A stretch of DNA of 27,762 bases from Dunaliella salina. Lineage: Eukaryota; Chlorophyta; Chlorophyceae; Chlamydomonadales; Dunaliellaceae. The notes under the pieces are model-generated. The model worked only from the letters and a program-made list of their open reading frames with translations. It made no database searches and was not told the DNA's origin. The position numbers and the translations under genes were made by a program. The stretch covers positions 91,597 to 119,358 of the forward strand of contig MU070022.1 of NCBI GenBank assembly GCA_002284615.2, written 5' to 3'. This document shows positions 9,447 to 17,872 of this stretch, piece after piece (the stretch's first letter is position 1; each line of letters opens with the position of its first letter).

Positions 9447-9905
9447 TCCTACAGACCCATTGGTCTAGCCAACACGCTTTACAAGCTCTGGACGCGCATG
9501 GTTACTAACACACTCTATGAATACGCAGAAGCACACTTCCTCCTGAGCTCTACACAAGCTGGCTTCCAGAATCAAAAAATACTATCCACCAATTCCAAAA
9601 TGTCATCATGGGGCTTGAAGATGAAAAAATTTTCGGAAAAGATATCTATGCCCTCATTGTAGATTTCAATTGTTATGGTGTTGCGGCTATTTCACTTCAG
9701 CCTTCAATACTAATGGCCATGACAGGATGCTCTGGATAATGTACGACATGGGCTCCCCACTGATGCCATAGACACCGTCAAAAAGCTGCCTGAAAAGGCC
9801 ACTACTCAAGTAAGACTGCCCTCAGGAGCTAGCACTAAGCAAACTCACGTTGAAAGAGGTACAATTCAAGGTGATACACTCTCACCCTCTCTCTTTCTCC
9901 TCTAC
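9435..9905 (+). pseudogene. Reverse transcriptase palm of LINE 1 copy 2, most damaged part
   Basis: Pieces in different frames give YRPIGLANTLYKLW, then AGFQ, IYALIVDF (motif A with its catalytic Asp), TSAFNTN, HDRMLWIMYD, and TIQGDTLSPSLFLLYME (motif B, about 9861-9911). Motif A is split by a 26-bp insertion (9668-9693) flanked by TTTC (9664-9667 and 9690-9693). Several stops and frame changes occur here, so no functional polymerase can be made. The order and spacing of the motifs are normal for a LINE. Confidence 0.75.
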
Positions 9906-10694
9906 ATGGAGCCTCTCCTGCGTTGGCTGCATGTTGGGGGGCGCGGCTATAAACATGGATGTGTCCCAGACCGAACCACCACCAAAAACCACCTTGCAAA
10001 TAACCTTAGCAGCGCTGCCTTTGCTGATGACCTCCTCTGCCCAACCAGCACAATACAAGACCTGAAAGCACAAGCCAGAAAACTCACCCTCTACTCTGAC
10101 TGGGCCGCACTCATTATTTCCAGCAGTAAGACTAAAGTTACCGGCATTCTACACAGCTATTCCAGAAAAGATCACAATGGGGCGAGTCTTTCACAAGCAC
10201 TCCATCAGAAACTGCAGGGAAAAATAGAAATCCAAGGACAGAAGGCCCAGTTCCTCGCATCAAGTGAGCCCTTCCTCCATTTCGGAGTCAAAATGACAAT
10301 GGACCTTAGCTGGAAGCACCAGATTCAGCGTGTGACTTATAACCTGAAAAATAAGCTAGATAATCTTGACGCATCGTATGCATCCCCACGACAAGTACTA
10401 AACATAGTCCGCACAGCCATAATCCCTAGCCTTGCTTACTCTTTTGCAGTAACACCCTGCACCCCTACTGACCTTATCATCTGGGACACCATGATAGACA
10501 GAATGGTCAAACAAAAACACAAACTCTGGAAAAGCACAGCTGCAGCAATGATCCGCAGAGATCCTGATAATTTTGGACTAGGACGCACTTCAATCTGTGT
10601 AGAATACCATAGACGCCAGGCTTTTGCTCTCTCTCCCAGCCTTGAGGACCCCTCAGTAAGACACCGCATTGTTAGCCTCAACCTCCTAACTTAG
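9906..10694 (+). pseudogene. Reverse transcriptase active site and thumb of LINE 1 copy 2
   Basis: The frame is open for 262 codons and is continuous with the motif B strand just upstream. FADD, the catalytic Asp pair, is intact at about 10020-10031 (AAFADDLLCP). The downstream strand SSSKTKVTG and the helical segment around LDNLDASYASPRQVLN match the thumb of non-LTR reverse transcriptases. The frame ends at TAG 10692-10694. The same frame then continues for about 50 codons (KRQLNCGMRARQLTSIHSSK) before the next frame opens at 10852, so the stop is probably a mutation inside the polyprotein and not a natural end. Confidence 0.8.
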
Positions 10695-10851
10695 CAGATA
10701 GAACACCTAAATACTTTATCTGACACCTACCTCACCAAACGAAAAGGAACAAACCTGCACATTAAACGTCAGCTCAACTGTGGCATGCGGGCCCGCCAGC
10801 TCACTAGCATCCATTCCAGCAAGCTCCATCTCATGAAAAAATGGCACCAGT

Positions 10852-12708
10852 ATGTCCAAGGAGGAGCTAGAGCACATCTGTGAAGCCCTTACCTTGCACA
10901 AGCCACCTCCACACAATCTCCCTACTCTCATCACCTGCATTATGCAACCTCTGCTGAATATGGGAATCAGTGGGCTACATGAGCTTGCATCTCCACGCAA
11001 AACTCACGTCATCTCAGTTTCTCAACTTCAGGCTAAACACCCCAAGGTGAACAATGAATGTGAAATTGCGCTTAACAGGCTGGCAGCTCTTGTCAACCTT
11101 GCTCCACAAGAAGAACTGAACACAACCTTAATCCAAAAGATCATTGCCTACAAAAATACTGAAGCAAATACCCTCCCAGCTTACCGTCGTATTAACAACA
11201 CCCATGTGAGCGGCCTTACCAACACCAGCATGGGTAGGGAACAGCCTCCCCACACCCAGATTTCCGAACAAGCAAACTCCCTACCTAGCTTCATCCCCCC
11301 CAATCAAGCAGTGCCACTGCCACAGCTTCGTTCCACATCTTTCTACACTCATGAACACACCGGACGCCGCCTCAGACGTGCCCTCAACCATCCTACACCC
11401 ATTAATTGTCCTGGAACACAACAGCTTTCAAATGTAATGGATATGCAATCACTGGAAAAGCCACTCCTTAAAAGAACTCGCTCCAATGCTGCACTCAACA
11501 TCACTCCCACGCAAGCACTCCACCCCTCTGCAGGCAAATTCACTGCAAGCCTGGACACTCTGGCTCCTGCCGTACAAGATACTACTGAAAAAGGGCCACC
11601 CAGCAAACGCACATGCTCAGCATTGAGAAATACTCGTTCTTCCATGTCCCAATTCAGCCAGGCTAGCCCAAATGATAGCAGTTCACATGCTTGTTTGAGC
11701 ACTGCTCACCATACCCCTACACGGCCCAACCCCCCTAGCACTAACCACCAACATCAGAAAGATGATTGTCTCAACCCTCAAACACAAACTCTTACTCCGC
11801 ATATCCTAGATACTCAAACAAACAGACCCAGAAAGAAGAGGCAACAATTGCTCCACACACTGGCAGACAGGGAGATCATTTCCCCAGCCATCCACTCTCT
11901 AAACTCCCTTTCCCAAGGCCCAAAAGTCTGGAACTATAGGAGGAACACAGCTGAGAAACTTGCTGAAGAGACTACTGCTAGCCATGTTATTGGTTCTATC
12001 TTCTATCATGATTTAGATATTACTCACAGAGACAATTGGAGAATTTTTGCAGAGAACAAGAAAGAACAATCAAGCTCCCCCGCCCATCTCCAAGTGCAAT
12101 ATCACACGCATTACGCACCTATGATAATTGAAATATGGGCCCTGCCACTTTTCAAACAAGCTAACCTTATGCCTGGGGATGTCTCGCCCGCTGCTCGCAC
12201 TGATATTGAGTGTGCCTGCTGCCAAACATGCAATTACTACCAAAGTTATGAAACTGGAACCTTGGAGGATCCATTTCCTGATATGTATGTTTGTGATGTG
12301 TGCCACCGGACGTACCATTGGGGATGCATGAAGGAGCTTGGATGCTACTCGGATGAGCAAAGACAAGAAATTGCAATAGCCGACACATGGGCATGTCCTG
12401 CCTGTGCAAACCTAAATGATGCCCAAAAAGTTGAAAGAGAGCGGCAGACTAAACAAGAAGTCAGGAGGGTCGCTTGGAAGCCCTCCTGGGAATCAGAGGA
12501 TTTACAGGAGGCTTGGCCTAAATTTAAAAAGTGCTTGCTGAAGTTTGAAGCACAACAGAGCGAGCCTAACCTCTCAACACCCACAGCAGATTCTACTCTC
12601 TCAAATCTGGAAAGACAGGGCTTTGCAAAACCTAATGAAACCAATGTATGGCAGCAGAAATTGGACAAAGAATTGCGCAACAAAACACGTTTGATACAAA
12701 CCCACTAA
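10852..12708 (+). pseudogene. PHD-finger protein segment of LINE 1 copy 2 (618 codons open)
   Basis: This is the longest open frame of the window. The first 60 or so residues are helical. Roughly residues 120-360 are low-complexity, rich in Pro, Ser, Thr, Gln, Asn and His with basic clusters (PRKKRQQ), and look disordered. From about residue 454 (12211) a PHD-type zinc finger follows: CACCQTC, CDVCHRTYHWGC, and CPAC at about 12397-12405. A charged region after it (KQEVRRVAWKPSWESEDLQ) contains Trp-rich helices. PHD fingers commonly bind histone tails, so a role in guiding integration to chromatin is plausible but inferred. The ATG at 10852 may not be the native start, since coding sequence upstream flows into it through a frameshift. 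The frame closes at 12706-12708, where copy 1 has the same TAA, so this stop may be ancestral. Confidence 0.75.
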
Positions 12709-13399
12709 TCCACAAGCAGACATAAAACCTACAGACTCATGCAAAATTGGCTGCAACAGGTTGACCTTGTGAAGGACACGGATCAGCAATCCCCTTATTT
12801 ATACCATCTGACACAGGATCTCAGGGCCATTCCCCTCCTACTCCATCCCACCTCATTCTCCCAGAAAGCTACGCAGCACACATGGCTTGCATACATAATA
12901 CGCATGGCAAATGTGTTGGTAAGACGTCCCCGAACCCCTTCCAAATCCTCTACAGGGCTTTTTATGGGGCCAGGCTTGCTGGCATGCACGAGAAAAAAAA
13001 ACACCAGCTCCAGGCAGCTTTGCTACTGAGCTGCAAGGACTCCTTTCCCGCAAATCCATGCTTGAAAGAAAGTACTCTAGCAAAAAGACCAAAGACTCTT
13101 TCTCTCGAGCCCTTCCAACTCACATACTGCCTTACTGCCCTCCAAAAATGGGCTTTGGTAACCTGAGAAAAAATGGCCTCCCCACTAGACCACAACCCAC
13201 AATTGCAATGCCAGAATTATTGGAGTGCGCACTCCCGAGACACTCTTTCTGATGCCATGCAAAAAGCCTTCTCATCCAAATTCTCAGGCTTCTCAGTATG
13301 CCATTTACTCTGCCATTTACTCTGCCATTCTCCGGCTCGGAACACGGACATGATAACCAACCCCTACTCCAAACTTGTCACTGCCTATGCCCACCTCTG
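12709..13399 (+). pseudogene. Linker region of LINE 1 copy 2, left of the DNA-transposon insertion
   Basis: Matches copy 1 at 3750-4490. The original frame, judged from copy 1, reads HMACIHNTHGKCVGK and FQILYRAFYGARLAGMHEK at about 12876-12990, then breaks at a run of eight A (about 12993-13000). The segment SRDTLSDAMQKAFSSKFSGF lies at about 13228-13290. No catalytic motif was recognised. The DNA transposon enters just after CCCACCTCTG, which copy 1 carries uninterrupted at about 4487-4497. Confidence 0.65.
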
Positions 13400-13402
13400 T
13401 TA

Positions 13403-13560
13403 GGCTGCGGTCACACACAATTTTTTTCGGTATTTTCTTGGGACTTTTTCCCGTCAGAAATTGGAAAAAAATTGCGGTCACACACAATTTTTTTCCGTTT
13501 ACCGAAAAATTTTCTCGCCCTCGACGAAAAAAATTTTGCAAGCGGTCAAACACAAATTTT
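13403..13560 (+). repeat. Left terminal and subterminal repeats of the Harbinger-like element
   Basis: The terminal motif GCGGTCACACACAATTTTTT is repeated inside the end: at 13407, again at 13474-13497, and a diverged GCGGTCAAACACAAATTTT at 13542-13560. The AT-rich spacers contain AAAAATTTT blocks. Multiple copies of the end sequence resemble arrays of transposase-binding sites. Confidence 0.75.
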
Positions 13561-13990
13561 TAATATTTTTTTCTTCAGTGCTTAGCTACGGTGGGTCTTG
13601 CTGGAAAATCTCACAGCTCTCACAGCCAAGCCTCAGTTGGATGTGGGCCCAATGAATGGGCCACTGAAATCCAAGCATATTATTTATGCCATATCACCAG
13701 GGCCATCAGTCGCATGGTGTGGCATTTCCGAGGTAGTTCCTAATTAGGAATTCAAATCCAGGTCCCTTATCAGAGAGCTTGCGATTGGAATGCGAATTGC
13801 AAAAGTTTTTGATCCAAACTCTGGTACAATTTATTGTTTTCTGTGCTGGTGATGCACATGGAAATCAATGGAGCAAATTGATGGAGCACATTTTTACCCA
13901 TACCTGCCGGATCGCGGCTAGAAGGGTGGCTTTGGGGTTGAGGAGTGGGTTGGAAGGCTCCGACCCAGGAAATTCTGTTTAATAAAGCAC

Positions 13991-14018
13991 AACTGGGCGG
14001 ATAATTATCCGCCCAGTT
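13991..14018. repeat. Perfect 28-bp palindrome without spacer
   Basis: The 14-bp half AACTGGGCGGATAA is followed immediately by its exact reverse complement. It lies inside the Harbinger-like element, in sequence without open frames. A palindrome this long could extrude as a cruciform or form an RNA hairpin. It might be the scar of two element ends joined head to head. No function can be assigned. Confidence 0.9.
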
Positions 14019-14089
14019 ATAACCGACATCATTCCTGCATGGAATTGGTTGCTCCCCTAGTTGTGTTTTTAATCTGCGGGCACACTGTC

Positions 14090-14300
14090 CATTTTAGCAC
14101 CAATTGTTGGGTCTTCTCTGCTAGTGGCTGTCGAGCCAAGGCTATCACTTTCAATCTGTTAGAAACCACCTGTGGACACCGCTGAAATCAGTTCTTGGTT
14201 GGCTTGGACTGTTTTAGCTGCAACCTTTGTCTTTCCTTAATGCACGCTGGCTGCTGTCCAGCGTAGACTTTTACTTTTTTTCTTTCCTTTTAGCTCCAGG
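14090..14300 (+). repeat. R family copy R2, with the best-preserved hairpin
   Basis: Contains CCTTAATGCACGCTGG, a 7-nt loop and CCAGCGT: the stem ACGCTGG/CCAGCGT is perfect (14244-14264). A pyrimidine-rich tail (TTTTACTTTTTTTC and so on) follows. The upstream part (TTGGGTCTTCTCTGCTAGTGGCTGT) also resembles R3 and R4. It lies inside the Harbinger-like element, so that element, or an ancestor, received an R insertion. Both ends are approximate. Confidence 0.6.
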
Positions 14301-14639
14301 CGGAAGTGATGCCATTTTACCATACCACGCGGAACCTTTAACCTTCTTCCCACATCAAGCTTGTCAACAAATTCTACTTGCCCAATGGCAGGGAACCGAA
14401 CTTGACCCCTCTGCCCCTGGGGGCACCATGTTAACAAGTCTCAACATGACCACGGCAGTATCACTCGATTATGGGTTTGGGTTGAGGCCCCCAGCGACAA
14501 ACTTCACTAAAATCACAATTGGGGAAGAGGACTGTACCCCCTCCTCCCCTTTTGCTTGCACATCATTAACACATTTTTGGCCAGGGTTATCCCACAGCTG
14601 AAGATTTCAAGTTGGGGTTTGAGGCCCCACACTAAACAT

Positions 14640-14836
14640 TCCCCTGAAGTCAAAGTGGAGGCTGAGAGTTTGGCACCACTGGGAACTGGGTCTTGTAGCC
14701 AACCCCCTGGCTGCTTTGCTGGGCACCCATTGTCGGAGGGAAGGGCGTCAGCTGTGGGGACAAGGCAGTGTGGGGCATTATTGGGTGCTGCCTGGCCGCT
14801 TGCAAAGCGAGCGGGTGCTGGTTTGCTGTTACACTG

Positions 14837-14871
<35 letters not shown>

Positions 14872-15480
14872 GCTGTTATTGGCGAACACGGCTGCCATGA
14901 ACTGCCCAGTACAAAGCAAGATTGCCCTCAGAAAAAGACCTTAAACAAGATTCATTTGCAGCGCCTAACAAAAATACGCATGACAATTGCAATTTTTCCT
15001 TCCTTGCTCTCTCTTTCAAGTCTTGACTTTGCATGGCAGGAAGGTGAAGAAAGCTCACAATCTAACGCAAGGGGAGGGGCGCATCCTTCTCCCCGTACTC
15101 ATCCTCACTTTCACCATCGTAGGCTGGCTCCCCATCAAAACCCTCGTGAGCTCCCGGCTTGGGTGCTGCTGCGCGCAGTGGCCTCTTGGCTGCATGTGTG
15201 ACTTCGCTCACCTGCTGCTGATCCTGCTCAAGCTGCAAGTGATCAGCTGCATGGGCTGCAAGCGCATGCAAGGAGCCGCCAGACTGGCTGCCTACCACCA
15301 CTGCCTCTGACATCTGCAAGTCCTTAGGCTTGTGCTGGTCCTCATCTGGCCTGAGCACCTGTGCTTTCTTGCTGGGCTGACCTCTTGCCCCCCTCCCCTT
15401 GCCATTGGACCCTTGCTTGCCCTTGGGAGGCACGGCGCCACCCTCAAAGATGAAATATGTGAATGTTGAAAAAAACTGAA
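14640..15480 (-). pseudogene. Possible captured gene fragment inside the Harbinger-like element (poly-Gln and acidic segments)
   Basis: On the minus strand two open stretches look protein-like. The upstream one (15480 down to 15062) is Gly-, Lys- and Gln-rich, then Ala/His-rich, and ends acidic (DGESEDEYGEKD). The downstream one (about 14919 to 14653) carries an 11-residue Gln run encoded by mixed CAG/CAA codons (14837-14870), followed by Pro/Gln-rich sequence (ARQHPIMPHTALSPQ). Possible acceptor sites exist before each (CATCTTTGAG and GTACTGGGCAG). Gln-rich low-complexity sequence is common in green-algal nuclear regulators. DNA transposons of this kind can pick up gene pieces. No domain is recognised; it could also be non-coding. 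Confidence 0.35.
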
Positions 15481-15592
15481 AATTTTTGTGTTTTTGGACC
15501 TTGCATTGTAGGGGCACTCCCAAGAGGCACTCCCAAACAGTAACTGAAAACTGACCCCAACCGAAAAAAATTTCCCAGAGACGGTCCCTAGT

Positions 15593-15750
15593 GACTTCTG
15601 GCTGGAACCGAAAATTTTTTTGGGTGGGCAAAAAAATTTTGCCCGAGGAAAAAAATTTTGTGTGTGACCGCAATTTTTTCCGCCCAAAGTGAAATTTTTT
15701 TTCAACACTGACGGAAAGAAAGCCGAAAAAAATTGTGTGTGACCGCCCCC
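15593..15750 (-). repeat. Right terminal and subterminal repeats of the Harbinger-like element
   Basis: The inverted partner of the left end. The terminal copy of the motif (read on the minus strand, GGTCACACACAATTTTTTTC) lies at 15725-15744, and an internal copy at about 15654-15671. Between them are paired AAAATTTT blocks. Their arrangement mirrors the left end, including the distance of about 65-70 bp between terminal and internal motif. Confidence 0.7.
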
Positions 15751-15753
15751 TTA

Positions 15754-16182
15754 CGACCCCGGCACCATAACTCGCAAAAAACTTGGTTACAGTGCCCCTC
15801 AATCCTGCCCTAACCAAGAGATGCCTCTACCTCAGCATACCTGGGACCTTCGTATCTTAGCTGTTTGGAACACTGCAGCTCGAGTCCATTTCAACCATAA
15901 CAAAGACTGGCTACAAGGCCTGAAAGGAGATTTGAAAGAAGCCACAGAGTGGAAGCTCATGAGTGTCAACAGCCACCCTGTCCTTAATCGATTTGCATAT
16001 ATATCCCATGCATGCTCACATGCCAGGTTTCAATCAATTGAAACGCCTCCCATTTGACAAACAACATGTCTCCAAAAACCCTACAAATCCACACATGACT
16101 GTCCAACATACAGACTCGGTGCCCAGCCAATCCAGTGCTCTTCTAACTCTCAAAGTTGCTGATTGGAGAACATGGGCATAAA
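15754..16182 (+). pseudogene. LINE 1 copy 2, segment between the DNA-transposon insertion and RNase H
   Basis: Resumes the polyprotein after the insertion. The translation contains HTWDLRILAVWNTAARVHF and DWLQGLKGDLKEATEWKL (15837-15956), matching copy 1 on both sides of R1. This region is strongly conserved between copies but has no recognised catalytic motif. It ends with LKVADWRTWA followed by an in-frame TAA (16179-16181), immediately before the first RNase H Asp. Confidence 0.7.
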
Positions 16183-16900
16183 CAGATGGCAGTTGCCTTG
16201 TCCATAACGGTAAGCAAGAAATGGGAGCTCCCATGCTCGAGCAGGCGTCTACTGCCCGTCCACTGACAGCAAGAACTTTACAGAACCAAACGGTGCTGGG
16301 ATTACTGAAACCATCACTAGAGCTGAATTAGCAGCAATCGCTGCTGCTATCATCACCAAATATGCAGGTATTGCATCAGACAGCCTCATCTCTTTCAATC
16401 AAATACGTAAACGACTTCTTTATCTTGAAAGACACCTCAGGCATACCCAAGGAGACGTCCTTAAAATGATTCAAACTCTCATTAGAGACTTCCATACCAA
16501 AATTCGAATTTACAAAGTGAAGTCCCATGCTGGCATCGCTGGAAATGAATGTGCGGATGCTATTGCAAAACATCAGGCAAAACAAGCCCTGAACTGCATG
16601 GCAAACACCAAGATCCCTGGTGCAGGCCCTGGCGGAAATCCATTTACAAATGTTTTCTGGTTAGCCAAGGAAGAAAGAGTGCATGCTGCAGGCACATCTA
16701 TAGGTCCACCACCCACCCACAAGCTCACCTATTTCCCCAATCTTCAAGATGCCCTCAAATCCCATATGCATTCTCAACACAAGCCTGGATATGCCAATGC
16801 CAAACCAGGCTACTACTCTTACGTTCAAAACTTATTACCGCTAGCAGATAAAAAATCAGCAATGCCTTCAGAAATATGCCCAGCATTTCTGTACCCATGA
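16183..16900 (+). pseudogene. RNase H domain of LINE 1 copy 2
   Basis: All four acidic positions survive: Asp in TDGSC (16185-16187), Glu in TRAELAAI (16325-16327), Asp in ASDSLI (16379-16381), and Asp in NECADAIAKHQ (16557-16559), with the loop KSHAGIAGNE before the last. The domain is split by an extra 13 or so bases near 16221-16242, made of two adjoining palindromes (ATGGGAGCTCCCAT and GCTCGAGC) that are absent from copy 1 and shift the frame. Downstream the frame 16466-16900 is open and reads on through GPGGNPFTNVFWLAK. A further frameshift near 16870 leads into the nuclease frame. Confidence 0.85.
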
Positions 16901-17493
16901 AGCGTACCATCCTGCAGTACCGCACAGGCACCCTCTACAACCAAAAACATGCAGTGCATTTTAAAAGGTCAACTGATCCATCTTGCCCCCTACCAGGCTG
17001 CCATCATTTGGACAGCGCACTACACATGCTCTCAGGCTGCCAAAACCATATCATCTCCAACATGAGAACTGAACGCCATAACAATGCAGGCAGAATGATT
17101 ACAAAAGCCCTCAGCAAATGCCCTGTAGGGGCAGGCCTGGTCTACACAGACATAGGAAGCGATTTTAAGTTTGCTCAACACAACCTCCAACTCCCTACAC
17201 ATGCCTCAAACAGAACTTTACCTGCCTACTTCTTCCGTCGCAACCTTCCAGAGAGGAAACGACTCAACTCCAGTCGACCAGATGCTGTTCTGATCACCCC
17301 TTTTAATGCCAAACATACTTCTGACAGTGTTTCTCCTATCCATTCCCATCGCGCTTTGCGCAGCTCCTCACGGAGGACCACCAGGACTAGCCGCATGAGA
17401 CAACCCCATGAACTTTATGCAAATGAACGCCATGTGCACCTAATAGAGATCAAGTTCTGTGAAGACACAAGGCCAGAGCATCGGTTGGACTGA
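16876..17493 (+). pseudogene. CCHC zinc cluster and restriction-like endonuclease of LINE 1 copy 2, motifs intact
   Basis: Open for 205 codons. Counting from 16876, a zinc cluster is formed by Cys37, Cys42, His50 and Cys55 (CPLPGC...HMLSGC), followed by ERHN at 66-69. Arg134-Pro135-Asp136 begins the nuclease core and Glu191-Ile192-Lys193 (HLIEIKFCEDT) completes a PD-(D/E)xK arrangement. CCHC, then RPD, then E-x-K at the C-terminus is the layout of restriction-like endonucleases of non-LTR elements. The coding sequence is cut short at about 17491: copy 1 continues with a further hydrophobic module, whereas here unrelated sequence gives an immediate stop. Confidence 0.8.
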
Positions 17494-17498
17494 CTTGG

Positions 17499-17627
17499 CA
17501 ACACGAATCACTGCTGACATGCTCATCTGGTGGTTGTGTCAATTTTACTGTTGGTGACCAATTAGTGAGGTTGTTACAGGGGGTTTTGGGTGATAGTTTT
17601 CCCAGGACCTCCATGTTGAGAATGTGG
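17499..17627 (+). repeat. Left arm of a long inverted repeat
   Basis: 17521-17623 is the reverse complement of 19811-19912 at roughly 90 percent identity with small gaps. A weaker match extends outward to about 17499. Shared blocks include TTGGTGACCAATTAGT and TTTTACTGTTGGTGACC. The arm begins where homology to LINE 1 ends. It is non-coding. Confidence 0.8.
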
Positions 17628-17872
17628 GGTTTTTGTTGGGTGATGGTGTGGCTTACTGGTCACAGCAGTGTGTGGCCTGCCTCCTCACCACCACCTCCTT
17701 CGTCCAAGGTGGAGTAACCCTCCATCAGAGGGCATTGGGCTGCAATAACCAGCAGCATATTTCTTTGCAATGCCTGCCACACTCAGGCATGCTTACTCTC
17801 TTGTGCTCTCTTTGCCACACTTCCCTGATAGCCACGCTGCTGCTCCATCATTGCCCTCTCCCTAGGGCTTGC

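Larger units (their letters stand above)
13400..15753. mobile_element. PIF/Harbinger-like non-autonomous DNA transposon with TTA duplications
   Basis: The ends are inverted repeats: 13403-13430 against 15723-15750 match at 26 of 28 positions, sharing GCGGTCACACACAA followed by a T run and CGG. TTA occurs directly outside both ends (13400-13402, 15751-15753), and copy 1 of the host LINE shows the site uninterrupted with one TTA-like CTA (about 4497-4499). Ends starting GG and a 3-bp T-A-rich duplication are characteristic of PIF/Harbinger. The element is 2348 bp. I find no transposase (DDE) or Myb-like frame, so it should depend on enzymes from elsewhere. The interior contains an R-family copy, a 28-bp palindrome, and minus-strand sequence that looks gene-derived. 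Confidence 0.8.
6653..17491 (+). mobile_element. LINE family 1 (Dualen/RandI-like), copy 2, with leader but no 3' end
   Basis: A large non-LTR retrotransposon encoding, in order, an APE-type endonuclease (about 7460-8200), reverse transcriptase (about 8580-10700), a long Pro/Ser/Thr/Gln-rich segment with a PHD finger (10852-12708), a linker (12709-13399), RNase H (about 16140-16700), and a CCHC/restriction-like endonuclease (16876-17491). Both APE and restriction-like endonucleases in one element is the hallmark of the Dualen (RandI) group described from Chlamydomonas. The PHD between RT and RNase H is additional to what I know of that group. A 2.35-kb DNA transposon splits it at 13403-15750. 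Homology to copy 1 stops at 17491, where the inverted-repeat region begins. Numerous frameshifts and stops make it inactive. Confidence 0.85.

Noticed and set aside
14716..15201. Plus-strand frame with a Leu run (161 codons)
   Set aside because: Antisense of the CAG/CAA repeat that encodes Gln on the minus strand; a shadow frame.
13403..15750. Classification as a Mutator or hAT element
   Set aside because: Those leave 9-bp and 8-bp duplications; only TTA is duplicated here, as judged from the empty site in LINE 1 copy 1.
17624..17872. N-terminal 80 or so residues of the 420-codon frame as part of the reverse transcriptase
   Set aside because: The 12-bp target duplication shows that LINE 2 starts at 17873; the upstream part is the foldback element read through by chance.
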